Shown here in pieces: positions 24,085 through 35,589 of a DNA stretch of 51,593 nt; within the stretch, counting starts at the first letter, position 1, and each line of letters begins with the position of its first letter. The stretch comes from Phoronis australis (Eukaryota > Phoronida > Phoronidae). The DNA is taken from positions 53,696 through 105,288 of the forward strand of contig NMRA01000718.1 of NCBI GenBank assembly GCA_002633005.1. Reading direction: 5' to 3'. Position numbers and translations under genes: made by a program. Under the pieces are notes generated by a model that saw nothing but the letters and a program-made list of their open reading frames with translations, did no database searches and had not been told where the DNA came from.

Positions 24085-25967
24085 CAGTGTTTAGTCTAAC
24101 ATGCCCGTAATGGCGTGACCTCAATATGGCGCTCCCCAGGAATTCGGCAGTTTAGGTAATGGAATCCGTGAATGGATAATCGTAATGCCGGTTGTGGCAA
24201 ACCTTGAAATGTGTCGTGAACTCGTGTCATTAAAACGTTCTATGTTTAGTCCGTAGAAAACAGATTACTGATAATTTTTACTCCCATCCGCTTCCCTTGT
24301 CTGCACTTTCTAAAAATAAGGAGTGCCTACATCCGTGTGTTGACACGCAATATATTTTAAGACATCAAGGGTTGATTCTAGATTCCCTGCCTGCCTTAAA
24401 CTGCTATTAAAAGGAATATGCATCTAACTGAGTAACCACGACGATAACTGATCTTCGATAAGAGTGATTCCTACGCACCACCAGGGCTAACGCAGTTTTT
24501 TCCAACATTTCGGACAACGAGATAATGTCACTAGGGGCTCGCTTCTATGAAGATGAACTAGATACAGGGTGATATCTAGGCCATAGTCATTTTACAGATG
24601 AATTGCTTCTTTTTTCCGTTTATCATTCCACTGTACGGACACAACAATATTCCCGTGTCACATGCGGCATACTCATACAATTTGAAAATTAATTAAAATG
24701 CTTAAAGCCACCATTTGCCTTGTGAGTAAATTGTCGCCGTCATTTAACCTTCGTTTTTGTGGCTCTGTATATCACAACCATAACAAAAAGAGAGAGTAGA
24801 AGGGCGAATTTGTAAATGAAAGTTTCTTAGATCTATGCACACGAGTGTCACGTATACATAAACTTCTCCAGCGCCATTGAATTGTGTCCCAAATGTGAGA
24901 GTTTCTTGTTCAAACTTGTGACACATCCGCGCTTCTCTGGTGTACCACGGGAAAGTGAGAAGAGACAGAGCATGCTCAAATATTGAGTTTTCACGGCCAC
25001 TACAAATGCAGCGCCTCGCCATTTTTCATTATACCATAAACCATGGGAAAACGAGCAATATTTGAAGACTTTTCACTTTAAACACAATGGAGAATGGCCA
25101 AAGCTGTGTTTGGTTGTTCTAATTCTATGTAGTATGTATTGAATAACAAGTGCTCGTTAGTCGGGATCAGCTAATTAACATATCGAAAGATAGCGTTTGC
25201 GGGTATTCTACTATGACAACTGATGGGGTTGTTTTTTTGTGTCTTTTGGTGGTTTTTAGCACAACACGTCAATAAAATCAAATCTGGCGCCAAAGTTTTC
25301 CCACAAGGCAAAGCACTATCGTTTTATCAATCCAATCGACCGACTGAGCTGTCTTTCGTACTACTAGACAGATTTAGACAAAGTTAAATAAACATCTTCA
25401 GTTGCCAGAATTATTTTGCGGTTTAGACGAACTTTTGTAGTTTTTGTCAGAGTTTTATGTGATGTGATTGCGCCTAGCCACTTATTGTTTATTTATGTGA
25501 TGGACTTGCACAGTAAGGTCTCGCGATTTGGAAAACCAGCTGTCGAGATTTTATTAAAATTTTATCATAATTGAGCCCAATTCTGTTGGAAAAAATATGG
25601 ATATTAAGTCGCGGTTTTTGCACCGAAATGTAGTCGAGTTTCAACGTTGACCAGGTTATCTTAAAAACTACTACACATTGTATCGTAAAAGTAAGACATT
25701 TTTGCCAGAACGAGCGATGAACCTTGCGACGACATGCAAGGCGGTACATTGTCCTTGGTTCAGCCTGTGGATTGATCAATTGCAAGGCCATCCAAGTCTG
25801 TCAGCGACTCATTGCAAACACTGTGACCATCCACAATTTTTATTGGTTGTTTTTAATGGGAATGCTAAAGGATAATATTAAAACTCATCAACGTCTTTTC
25901 TCCTATGAAATAACATTTAAATGAAGCGAGAAGGCAAACGAAGAATTAGTGAAATATTTATATGCTG
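24085..25967. other. Intronic stretch without recognisable features
   Basis: Short open frames only (for example 24744-25022 and 25489-25791, both minus), none with a domain. I see nothing to annotate. Confidence 0.45.
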
Positions 25968-26210
25968 CATGCGCGCACCCAGCCTTTAATATGGGGGGGG
26001 GTTCGAATCTCTGACAAAGCAGACGTTTTGCTAACAAAAAAGCGGGAGACTAAAAAAACGAGATACCACCTTCAGGTCTGTGAACTGTGCGTCTGCGCTT
26101 TTTAGTGGACTTTTGTCTCGTTTTCTCGGACTTTTTGTTTCTCTGAGGCGGACCTTTTTACCCATTTCTCCAAATTGGGGGGGGGGGGGGCNCCACCTGG
26201 GTGTGCGCAT
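25968..26210 (+). mobile_element. MITE, family B, copy 2
   Basis: The left terminus CATGCGCGCACCCAGCCT and the right terminus CTGGGTGTGCGCATG are inverted repeats. The interior shares TGTGAACTGTGCGTCTGCGC, TTTTGTCTCGTTT and CTGAGGCGGACCTTTTTACC with the copies at 12430 and 46790. GCTG flanks both sides and may be the target duplication. A G-run and a single N (26192) mark an unresolved base near the right end. Confidence 0.85.
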
Positions 26211-27776
26211 GGGCTGTTGAAGCGAGCTGTGTTTGGAGTGTACCAAGGAAGAGGTGCTCCTACAACCCATTGAACGCCTCAGCAAAGGCATGCGTGACTT
26301 TTGAACTCGTGCCCCAGTGTATGCACGCATGTTGAAGTCCGATTAGACCCCGTTATGTGTACACTGTATCAGTACACTAAGAACCATTCTGGCGCAGCTG
26401 ATAACTGTTATTTATGTACCAGAACAGCTCTGTCTGTCTGTTCCACAAGAAATACAAACATGTAAATACGAGGAGTATACTGGACCAAAAACTTCACTAC
26501 CTTGCACGTAGTCCAATATTTAGCTGATTCCAGTGTAGCCGGCTACAGCAAAAATTCATCACATCAGCAATTTTTACTCCAAAGTCACCATTTGAATGAG
26601 ATTACACTGACCTGAGACACTGCATTCACACTGTTCGTCTTTTGACAGCAATTTGCGCTTTTCAGCCATACATGTAGCTCTGTCAGTAAGACACATCTCG
26701 AGAAAGACTTGGCCTTTTTCAAAATTTGTTGCAGTAAAATGCTTCAACGTTGAAAGCGTCTCTTGTATTTTTCATTAGACTTTCCTTATTATTTTTATGT
26801 TTGGGTTAAAATCTAGAGATACACTATGATTAGAAAAGTCCTAAACACTAAACGTAGTCTTGATATTAAAAATAGGCTCAAATTCTGACATTGTTTTAGC
26901 AAATTAATAGATAGGATTTAATGAATATCGTTGAAAGAACACTCCCTATCACTGTATCTTTCAACTTATATTTTCCAAAAACGAAATGGCAGTGTTGTGA
27001 ATTACACAAATAGTTTCGCCTCTGATCTTAGTTTCAGAAAAAAAGGTTTATCTTCATGTCTGCGCAATTAGCAGTTATTGAGATATTTCAAAGTTTAAGA
27101 CGAGGCTCGCGTAACCTTAAATACTGATAAGGTAAAATGTCTTAACGTCATACTCCCAGACTTATGTTGCTGACCGACGAAATTGAAAGAAATTGCCGGA
27201 ATTTCATGAAATACTGATTTGTAGCAATTACCAGTTGCCTTACCTGAATTTTGTCCCGGTGGATTGAACGTAATTAAATCATCATTTGTTTTCATTTAAG
27301 CATTGCTAACATGTTTCAATACTCATGAGATATCGTTTATTACGTCTTGACTTGTTATTTTTGCGACGAAACCTGACCTTTAAAGCTGACAGAAAAGTAG
27401 TTTGTAGAATGGTTTTAAGCAATATCTCGTATGTCGGTTTAGTCACAGAAATACTGTTTTGTCTAATACAAATAACATGCCCTTTACAACATACCTTTGA
27501 CATTTACAAATATACAGTACATATGGTCCCAAACATTCGAAGGAACTCAACGAACGCCAAAGGTGAAAATTTGGCGGTGTCAATTTGCCCAAAACCGGAT
27601 TGTCACTCACATTAGTGTAAATGATCAGTCCAGCTGCAGCGAAGCGTTCCAAATGCTTCGTGACGATTTACTTGGAGGAATAGTTAGTTACACGGGCCAC
27701 GAGCTCAAAAACTATCGTTGGCCGACTTGGTAAACGTTACACTGTTAAGTTACGTGCGTAAGTTAATTCTTGTTAG
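26211..27776. other. Intronic stretch without recognisable features
   Basis: No gene, RNA or repeat boundary could be supported here. Confidence 0.45.
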
Positions 27777-27875
27777 AGGCGTGAAGTAATTATTTATGAC
27801 GTAAAGGAATTAGTTGCGGCGTAAAGTAATTATTTGTGGCCTAAAATAATAATTATATAATTATAATTATTGGCG
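27777..27875. repeat. Degenerate ~21-bp repeat followed by an AT palindrome
   Basis: Blocks resembling GGCGTAAAGTAATTATTTGTG recur three to four times with substitutions. They lead into an AT-only near-palindrome (AATAATTATATAATTATAATTATT-like) at about 27846-27872. Confidence 0.6.
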
Positions 27876-28067
27876 AGTTAATAGGTCCGTCCCGGATTAC
27901 AGAGCAATAGAACAATTCGTTGTCCGGTAGGTAAGAAAGCGCGTTGTTTTCATTGGCCTAATTTTGCAAATATCATGCACATTTTCACAGGTCATATTGC
28001 AAACCGTTGAGGCGTGCGCCCGTGGAAATTTCCTCCGTTTATGAGTACCGGATATGGAAGGTATCTT

Positions 28068-28259
28068 CAATAATTAGGGAATTCTGTTGGACTCAAAATT
28101 GCTCGAACTTGCTTCACCCATTTGTTTTTCCTTGCCTTTGACTGGAGTCCGGAAGGCGATGAACTTAACGCCACGCATCCATGGATATTTGCGATGTTTA
28201 TCCAACTTTCTCCAGTCGCCGATACAGCCCACGGCACAGCGGTAATGCTTCGTTGCCAT
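28068..28259 (-). pseudogene. Possible THAP-like zinc-finger remnant
   Basis: Reading down from an ATG at 28259 gives MATKHYRCAVGCIGDW, then KYPWMRGVKFIAF. After a one-base shift near KGKEKQ it continues WVKQVR and IPNY. A C-x3-C start, a Lys-Phe-x-x-Phe block and a Trp-containing helix resemble a THAP domain, but no clear C-x2-H-F second half follows. It overlaps another open frame on the same strand. The THAP identity is tentative. Confidence 0.35.
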
Positions 28260-28682
28260 TGGAAGGACGGATATAGTAATGCAGCCAAGAGAAACTAGTA
28301 AAGAAAATGACAACAACAAAGAACACTCCAATGAAGCGAAAACTCCAGGCTACAAAAGTGTCTGGCGGATAGTGCGGCAGTAGAGATTCGAGTGTCACTG
28401 TGTAATCCTGGACGGCCCTATTGTATCGGTCAAAACATCTTTCATGAACGCGTCCAACTGAATCGTCACAAGGTGATACAAAGAGCGTTCCATACAATTG
28501 ACATTTACGGATATATATAGGGTGGTGGCCGGGATGTCGGTCCGATTTAAAACAACACCATCAGCAGATATGAGATCTAGAGATATCACCTGATTTTCAG
28601 CTATACGTTTAGTTCTATCACAGATGCGAGTAAGCAGGTAGTACATATCAGCAGACCACTCGCCTACGTAACAGCCCTTCAT
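28198..28682 (-). other. Overlapping minus-strand open frames of unknown family, one with a membrane segment
   Basis: Two frames overlap. The frame 28682-28395 (95 codons) has a Cys-containing, mixed-composition sequence with no recognised domain. The frame 28497-28198 (99 codons, open to about 28590) ends in a strongly hydrophobic segment (FIGVFFVVVIFFTSF) followed by aromatic and basic residues, like a single-pass membrane anchor. The frames could be halves of one frameshifted protein, an ectodomain followed by a membrane helix. I do not recognise it. It is antisense inside LRR intron 1, 240 bp from exon 2. Confidence 0.35.
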
Positions 28683-28917
28683 TCTGTACTACTTGCGTGC
28701 CGTAGACGCAAGGAACCCGCGAAGAAGCACTATCTAGCGAAACATGTCACAAACAGATTTATTTTCAAATGTCTTAGGTCTAGGCAGCGCAGACTTGGAT
28801 TGGACGACTCTTATACCATAAGCATGGAATCTGTTATGAGGTCAACATATGCCATTACTAACTTGAACGCGAGTTTTGTCGTTTATGTTATAGGAACCGA
28901 TTTTCTTATCATTCCAG

Positions 28918-28998
28918 GGTTATCAACAACGCTCTACTAACCAACTTGTCTAAGGAAGATTTGACTGTGCTGGGAAATTTGACTCGACTGTCTGAAGT
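28918..28998 (+). CDS. LRR-protein exon 2 (81 nt)
   Basis: It lies between a TTCCAG acceptor and a GTGAGC donor and is phase 2 at both ends. The junction codon with exon 1 is CT+G (Leu). It encodes INNALLTNLSKEDLTVLGN and LTRLSEV. This has the L-x-x-L-x-x-L spacing of a leucine-rich repeat and follows the LPNST lead-in of exon 1. NLS and NLT are potential glycosylation sites. Confidence 0.72.
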
Positions 28999-30249
28999 GT
29001 GAGCAGAACTTACTTTCATGTCACAAGACCCGTATGTGTAACGTGAATTGTTAGACTGTAGATCAATAGACAACAGGGAGGGAGGCAATTACTAAAATAT
29101 AAAACAAGAACGTAAGTTCATTTTACGCCAATCCATTAGGATGCTAAGAACAGTTCCCCCAGGGTTTTGCCTGGCGCTGCACGCGTCACTGGACTTGTTG
29201 CTATGAACAAAATCAAAAGTTGTGAGTCGTTCCACATCAAAACTGCTAGTCTAGACAAGGCCATAAAATCTTAATTCTGTCTCACTTTTTTAACGTTCAC
29301 TTTCACCAAAAATAGAAGCGTGACTATGAGAAAAAGGTGGACAAACGCAAATTTGAATCTTCAGCCCCAAACCACCACTTCCTTTCCGATGCTGAACATA
29401 AGCCAACACCAGATTGTGAACATAAATTTCCTTTCAAAAGCTTATTCAGTCACCTGTTGTTAAGTGACCTTTTGATGTGCAGATGTCCATGTGGGAACCT
29501 CAGTGAAAACCTCGTGGTTTTGACAGTCGAATAATGGAGCGGCAAATGAGCGCGTTATATGGGCGGCACACCATAGGGGGCTGGGGAAGGGGGCTGGGGG
29601 CGGAGGGTGGGGCTACAGCCCCACTTTTTCAATGCTGCGCCGCCCATGGTCTATCGGCGGTACACCACAGGGCGGCTGGGAGTTATAGCTCCCCACGTTT
29701 TTCAATTCAGTTATGCGCCACCCTTGCGTTATCGTTTTGCATGATTCCGAATACACAATTAGACTACAGTACTGGCTTATTTAGTTGCAAATCGTTTAAC
29801 GCTGAACCCGTGACACAATTCGTGGTTATTCAAAGCCTATCTTGAATGATGGCACCTGTACATTTGGTTCCTACTGTATGTCAGTAGCATCACTCTGAGT
29901 CCACTAATGCCATAAATTGCCAAATGTAACAAACTGTTAGGCGTATTGGCTTGCTTTTGTCTACGTCACCCCGGGAATCAACTTTTAATTCAAACAGGTA
30001 AGAATAACACCCGCACGCAATAGTTTTCTTTTCAGACCCCTATTCAATACAACTGTTATCGGTCTTTTGCAGTTTGTGCTGGGGTCTCGCGGTGACGCAA
30101 CATGGCACGGAAAGTCAGCTTCATTTATCATTTGACGGGCTTACACTTGTGTGATTGAACTCGCGTTTTCTTATTTTACTAAGGCTTTGCTAGGATTACC
30201 TGGTTAGCCCAGTACATCTAAAACAACAAAATTCCGTTGAAGTCAGGCT
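28999..30249. other. LRR intron 2, left part; no gene seen
   Basis: Apart from the GC-rich hairpin duplication at 29550-29720, nothing recognisable was found. The open frame at 29534-29845 arises from that repeat. Confidence 0.45.
29550..29720. repeat. GC-rich tandem pair, each unit with a hairpin
   Basis: Two diverged units start with GGCGGCACACCA (about 29560) and GGCGGTACACCA (about 29656). Each continues to a GGCTGGG block and then a stem-loop: GTGGGGCT-AC-AGCCCCAC at 29607-29624 in the first, GGGAGTTATAGCTCCC at about 29678-29693 in the second. Both are followed by CACTTTTTCAAT or CACGTTTTTCAAT and then G-C-G-C-(C)-x-C-C. The stems differ in sequence but keep pairing. Confidence 0.65.
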
Positions 30250-30572
30250 TTAAAGGCGAAAGCAACCCTTTTCATGTCATTTTTAGCAAAAATAAGATTA
30301 TTTGATTATTTCAGGCATATTTTTTACTTAATTACAACTTTTCGTAATTTAATTAATTAGTCTTCCATTACTACGGAAGCGACGTTTTGGCAGGCAAGAA
30401 TTCCGCGCCAATTTGGTTCTGCGTTGAGTTTACTTTGAGGATCTGTACTACTTTTGTTTTCGTGCTGTTTTTCTAAAATTGTCCCATCGGCGAGTATTCT
30501 ACGACAAGCTAGGTTGTTAGAGAACTCAATTACGTCAGATTTAGGAATTGTCTAGTTTGTAGTAACCTGAAA

Positions 30573-30753
30573 ATGGCTGAAGTCGGTGACCCATATCACA
30601 GTTACAATAGTGACGTGAGTAAAGGGACATTGTTCTTAGCAGTGTTGACGAGGAAATTTTTCACGGACACTCAATGGGTGGGCATATGTTGAGCCCGAGT
30701 ATAATGAGGCAGAGTACACACAGGCACAACTGTCCCACTTGATGGTGACCTGA
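30573..30753 (+). pseudogene. First exon of the element's plus-strand gene (EPEY motif)
   Basis: ATG at 30573 gives MAEVGDPYHSYNSD and is conserved at the window start (M-A-G-V-G-D on the minus strand, position 19). After frame disruptions, GWAYVEPEYNEAEY appears in the third frame, ending at a TGA (30751). The second TTAA element has a matching segment, GYQFEPEYTDQE, at about 40880. A Y-x-F-E-P-E-Y start is seen in transposon-linked 'P2X purinoceptor 7-like' zinc-binding proteins of invertebrates; that link is my inference. At least two frameshifts make this copy non-functional. Confidence 0.5.
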
Positions 30754-30859
30754 GCACCCAAACTGCTTACATAATACCGCCGTGTGACTCCCCTCACCAC
30801 ACACCTGGCTTCAATAGTTTTAGACAAGTCCACAATAAACTTATCAAAGTTTAGCTCAC

Positions 30860-31516
30860 CGATGTGATGACTGGACGACGAACTCAGTGTCCTCTTCACT
30901 GAGTGTCGAACTGAGCTTCTGTTCTCTCCTATTACTCAACATCGCCGCAGGGCTGCTTACAGGCTCTGGGCAAGAGACAACAGCACAGGGCGAATTACTG
31001 CTAGTTCCCGGAATTGTACATTCGGAGGCACAGGTGATAGTAGATGAAGTGCCTACAGTCACTGTAGTCACTGCAGTCACTGCAGTGACTGCAGTGACTG
31101 CAGTGACTGCAGTGACTGCAGTCACTGCAGTCACTGCAGTCACTGCAGTCACTGTAGTGGCCACAGCTCGCGAAGCTTGTCGTTTCAAAAACGCACTTGT
31201 CGGGGGTGGCTAGGGGGCACTGCCTTGAGCCAAAAGCGACGGTATGGCACCCTTCTACAGGCGTTGTTTCGCAGGGACCTTCATCAGTTCAGAGTACATA
31301 TCTCTTTCGCAATCTGACGGCAGAAAATGCTTGCCACACACTCCGTAACCCTCCACTGCTTTGTACGTTGCGTGGACGGGTAACGCTGCGTTCTTCACAC
31401 GAACGAGACAAGTACGGCGAAGTGTGTCATCCTCTCGGAAAGCTATTCAAAGGTACTCCCGAAGCGCGCGTGAGACGATAATTAGTACACCCCAGTACGC
31501 AGCAACAGTGTGGCAT
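30860..31516 (-). pseudogene. THAP-domain gene of the TTAA element, frameshifted
   Basis: ATG at 31516 starts MPHCCCVLGCTNYR, the C-x4-C half of a THAP domain. SGVPLNSFPRG follows, then a one-base shift at about 31430. Homology resumes as VRVKNAALPV, YKAVEGYGVCGKHF (the C-x2-H pair) and a GAIPSLL box near the AVP position. Two in-frame stops lie around that box. The frame then enters the 9-bp minisatellite, translated as V-T-A repeats, and continues as a Ser/Pro-rich linker to STLSEEDTEFVV. It ends at a GTGAGC donor at 30859, so another exon once followed. The domain is closely related to the one at 40975-41203. Confidence 0.82.
31056..31154. repeat. 9-bp minisatellite with orientation switches, in frame in the THAP gene
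   Basis: Eleven 9-bp units. Units 1-3 read (C/T)AGTCACTG, units 4-7 read CAGTGACTG and units 8-11 read CAGTCACTG. The second form is the exact reverse complement of the first, so blocks are inverted relative to one another and can pair as hairpins. Because the period is nine, each unit adds Val-Thr-Ala (or a rotation) on both strands, and the array stays in frame with the THAP gene. Confidence 0.95.
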
Positions 31517-31784
31517 GTTGATTGACTCGTAAACAAAAGCAAACGACGACCGAACTTACCACAACCGAGGTAGAACAATGACTGACTCGACAGCTCTCGC
31601 AGTCGGGCTATATGAAAAGAAAAAAGCGCGAAGTTCTTGTCTCCAAAAACGTCTCTTCCGGAGTAGAGGCCGAGTAATTAATTAAATCACAAAAAGCTGT
31701 AATTAAATGAAAAATGTGTGTGGGATAATCCACGACCCTTTTTTTGCTAAATATGACATGAAAAAAGGTTGCCTTCGCCTTTAA

Positions 31785-34700
31785 GGGCTACCTGAAATTG
31801 CACCCGATTTCTCAGTCGCCACGTAGAAACGCAACAATTATTTTAGGAGGCCGCCATTTTGAAGGAAAGTGTAACTATCTACACACAAACTAAAAGTGAC
31901 TTTTCTTAACTTGTTCACACATACAACAACAAAACACAACAAACAGATTCACCGATCTTACTAGTAATGCCTGCCTCAAAGCGACTGCCAAACCTGCCTC
32001 CCGTCCAGTAGCGCTAGGACCTCGTTAAAATGCAAGATTTCGCGAGATCATGTGAAATATTGCCGTGTAGATTAAGTGAGAACACGTGACTTTAGATAGA
32101 TTTTAGCTAGGTCCTAGCGTAGGTCCTAGCGTTACTGAATGCACGCCCGGTCTATCGCAAATGTTTGATTTCTATCATGTGGCTACAGTCTAACTGTACA
32201 GCGACACTTTCATTCAGTTGAAAGCAATCAAAGTCGAATTCAACGCAGTCTCTCATTGGCTCATTGAATTGATGAAGTGAGTAGTGCCGAAAAGCAAGCG
32301 GCCGTGACATCTACAAGGAGAGATATGTTTCTAACTTTATTATTACCCCTGTGTGAAAGCGTGTGTTGAAGGTGATCGCGAAACTAATCGGCGATTTTCC
32401 CACCACAAGCGAAAACGTTTATTTCCAAATTAACAACAACAAAGGGCAATTGTAACCCCTTATTATGAGTAATACGTCCACTCAGGATATTGTTTGACCA
32501 TATACTATAGTACACGGAACGCCAACTCCGTATATTTTCAATGGACGAAATACATGTAAGTGATCTTTAAGCCGTGACGTCATTATTCACTACGGACACC
32601 TAGCAGATACAGTACGCATTACTTCTGGGAAGTACGTCGTCTGCTAATCCTGGTCATTTCGTCGCAATTTGGATCGGCGATATTGCCCAACTCACATCCG
32701 TGTTTAAATAAATTGAGTGCTCGTAAAATGTTAACTTCTTAAATAAAGCTCATGTTAATACTCCAGAAATAGCCACCAGACCTACTTAAGAACCAATTTC
32801 GCACTTCAACATCAGTTTCCTTGACCTTTCATTTTAGGCTCGAATGCACGCCGGTGCCGCTCAAAATTTCTATACTCTGTTGTTGGAAGACCTGGAACGA
32901 CGTTTCAATGCCAAAAATATATTTTTCGTGTACTAGACAGTGAAAAAGATGGAAGCCACCGAAAGCTGAGCTTGCTATGTTTAGAGGGTGACGCCTTCTT
33001 TAGGGTATTTCGCAAGAAAATGTCGGAGTTGCGAATCTGTTGTCTATAATCTATGGTTTGACTAGTGTGCTGTGGTATTGCTCGATGAAAATGTTCAATA
33101 CTTGATCCATAACTGTTGTCTGCATTAGACGATTAATTCAGACATGAGCAATGGCGTCAGGCGATGTTACCACGTGACACGAGGTATCCGGAAAGGAGCG
33201 TACGTAACTTGGGTGTGCCTGTTTCAAGTAAATTTCACCTGAAGGGCGTCATTTTTGCCCGTATGCACGTACGCGAGGTTGTGCGTTTAGGTTATAGCTT
33301 TGATCATAAGGTGTACACCTGTATATATGAGATGTACAACCAAAGCCGCTCTTTAATCACCTAAGGAAAACCCGGCCCCAACATAGGGCCCAAACTCTTG
33401 AAGAAAATGTTTACTGAGAGACCAAACAGATTTGACAAAGTTTACTTTATTAGAGTCATGTTTTAACGGTTGTTCAACATGAAAGAGAAGGATTTTGGTG
33501 TCTCTCAGTCTTAGAGACTTTTTCAAAAGCCCATGCGGCTCAACAGGAGAGTCCACGTTTCTGCCAGCTGTCCGCACAGGAGTTTCGTAATTTCGAAATT
33601 GTCATCAGAATTCATAGGGTAGGCGTGACGTAATGCCTTCGAGAGGAGGGGCACTGGTAATTCCACATCAGTTTTCTATCTGTGTAATTCACTATTTTAG
33701 TGCAACACATTTGTTCTTTGAATGGGTCGCACAGACGAAAGTTAACGCAAATAGGATCTTTTCGGATTGTCTTATCAGCATCTATTCTGAAATTAATGTT
33801 GCGTTGGATGATTTGAGATTTGTATATCTCCGCACCTTTGGGCTGGAAATATTAGTGTACGCTCTGGTTTCGCACGCGCGGTAGTAGTAAGCTTCGTTGG
33901 CTGGTTCCATTCTGTTTGGATCATGTACCGACTTTGGTAAATGCATTGCAGATATCTCAAAAATCTCTGAACCGGAAATGGTCAAGTAGGCTCGCATGCC
34001 GGAAGTTTTAAAAATGTGGGAAGTCAGCAGGATACCCCTAGTGAGGAGTGACATTATCCGAACAATTTAGCGGATTCGTGCATTAACATTATATAGCGTT
34101 GCAGCACATGCACTATAGTTTACGCCTAACCCGATTTATTCGGCCACTGAATTTAAGAGTAAGCTACAGGCGATATAGCCTCGTTCCTTACCGCCAGAGG
34201 GACACAGTTGTCTCTGAGAATGAGAATTAATCTGTGGGAGCATGTAGTAGTTGTAATTATTAATTGACAAGAACGATAAAAAATATTGCAGGTCTTCACG
34301 ACCCCTTAATGAAATGTAGTCGGTAAACTGATTGAGATGAGTATTGGCTAAATGTAATGAAGCTTTATATCGGGAAACAATTGACGGAACATATGGCGAG
34401 TTCTAGCAAAGTAAATGATTTCTTTCAGTAATATTGGCGCTTTGCCATTTCGCTGTAGAACACGATAATTAGTACATGCGTGTAGCTGTCGTCATGTTTT
34501 TCCACATGTAATTTCCCCTTGTATTTACATGGAGGACGTCTGTTGTTAACTCACGAGTGAGATGACTACACGACAAGTCTTTATTTCTAAGAGAATGTTG
34601 TACTTTCTAAAAAGTTAAACAAAATGCCAAGCTCTGTCATGGCGCGGTGTCCCGTTTGACTCTTTTTACGGCATAACCTGGTTATTTTCCATCTCATAAT

Positions 34701-35267
34701 TCATGAATTATACCTCACAATTCCACGGTCAAACCCCAATCAGTCAATTAGTCGCCTCCATCTTGCTAGGTTATGCTAGTACAACCTCGAACTTACAGTG
34801 TCCTGACGTACAGTGTAACACGCCTTTGAAATGCACTCGCATGAGTTTGCCTGATCTTGCTTTTCGCGCAGGAGACTCGATCTAGTGAATGCATCGCTGT
34901 TCTTTTCACCTGTTCTTTGTGATATTTTGATCAACCAAATTTTATTTTAACTAAAGATTCAGTTTTAATTTAGGAAGGATTCTCACAGGCTTTGCACATT
35001 TCTAAGTAGCATTCAGTCATTTTTAGGAAATAGTGGTGTGGATTCTAACCCTATTTATTACTTTTAAGTAATTTGACTTAAAACTTAAAAGTTTTAAGTC
35101 AAATTTCATGAAACTGATCCCAGAACAGATTGTTGCCACATGAAATTTTAGTAAAATCGTACATTGCTTGAATTCTGAGTTTCACGGAGAAAAACTATTT
35201 TAAAAGTTAAAAAGTTGTGACTTATATTGCTCATTGAAGAATTTATAAGGAATGTGATTGATTTCAG
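31785..35267. other. LRR intron 2, right part; no gene seen
   Basis: No domain-bearing frame was found. Present are the duplicated TAGGTCCTAGCGT motif at about 32110 and the hairpin at 35070-35105. Confidence 0.45.
35070..35105. repeat. Perfect hairpin, 17-bp arms, 2-base loop
   Basis: AATTTGACTTAAAACTT at 35070-35086 is followed by AA and then by its exact reverse complement to 35105. It lies in LRR intron 2, 162 bp before exon 3. It may be a small palindromic element or a structured intronic site. Confidence 0.95.
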
Positions 35268-35339
35268 GCACCTCAAAAACAACAGAATTGAAGTCCTTGC
35301 ACCGTTTACGTTTGAAGCTCTACATTCAGTGGAAACCTT
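35268..35339 (+). CDS. LRR-protein exon 3 (72 nt)
   Basis: It lies between a TTTCAG acceptor and a GTAAGT donor, with phase 2 at both ends. The junction codon with exon 2 is GT+G. It encodes exactly one 24-residue repeat: HLKNNRIEVLAPFTF and EALHSVETL. The LKNNRI core and the Phe spine position are standard for extracellular LRRs. Confidence 0.85.
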
Positions 35340-35589
35340 GTAAGTTTGTAAAACGGTATACATCGACATTAATTTTGATCTAATAGTTCATTAAGTCATG
35401 TCGTCACTTTTGTCGATGCTCGTTAACATATTTGAAAGCGAAGGAAAATTCCTACTTGTCGAAGTTCGGCTCGCTTAATATCTAAATCGGCGTTTGTAGG
35501 TACCGCTGTAGCTTCATTCATGTCTTTCATGTTTGAGAAATTAACCTCTCCGAGTCTTCATGATTGATATTCTAATCACCGGTTTATAG

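Larger units (their letters stand above)
9452..28917 (+). other. Intron 1 of the LRR gene, about 19.5 kb
   Basis: It is bounded by the GTAAGT donor at 9452 and a TTCCAG acceptor ending at 28917. Both flanking exons are phase 2 and their translations join in register with the 24-residue LRR spacing, so no LRR exon need be missing. It is filled with unrelated transposon remnants on both strands, each listed separately. Alternative exons inside cannot be excluded. Confidence 0.55.
30254..31780. mobile_element. Complete TTAA-flanked element, 1.5 kb, Kolobok-like
   Basis: TTAA at 30250-30253 and 31781-31784 flanks inverted ends AGGCGAAAGCAACC and GGTTGCCTTCGCCT. Similarity between the arms extends about 160 bp inward (CATGTCATWTTTAGCAAAAA, TAATTACRRCTTTTYGTAAT). 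Inside are a minus-strand THAP gene starting at 31516 and a plus-strand gene starting at 30573, facing each other. TTAA target duplications together with THAP are known for the Kolobok superfamily, which is the basis for that label. No DDE catalytic core is present, so it is non-autonomous or internally deleted. Confidence 0.85.

Noticed and set aside
25995-26010. GGTTCGAATC, a tRNA B-box-like motif
   Set aside because: No A-box, acceptor stem or cloverleaf around it; it is part of MITE family B.
30887-31213. Plus-strand frame with Val-Thr-Ala repeats
   Set aside because: It is the complement of the 9-bp array; the THAP homology is on the minus strand.
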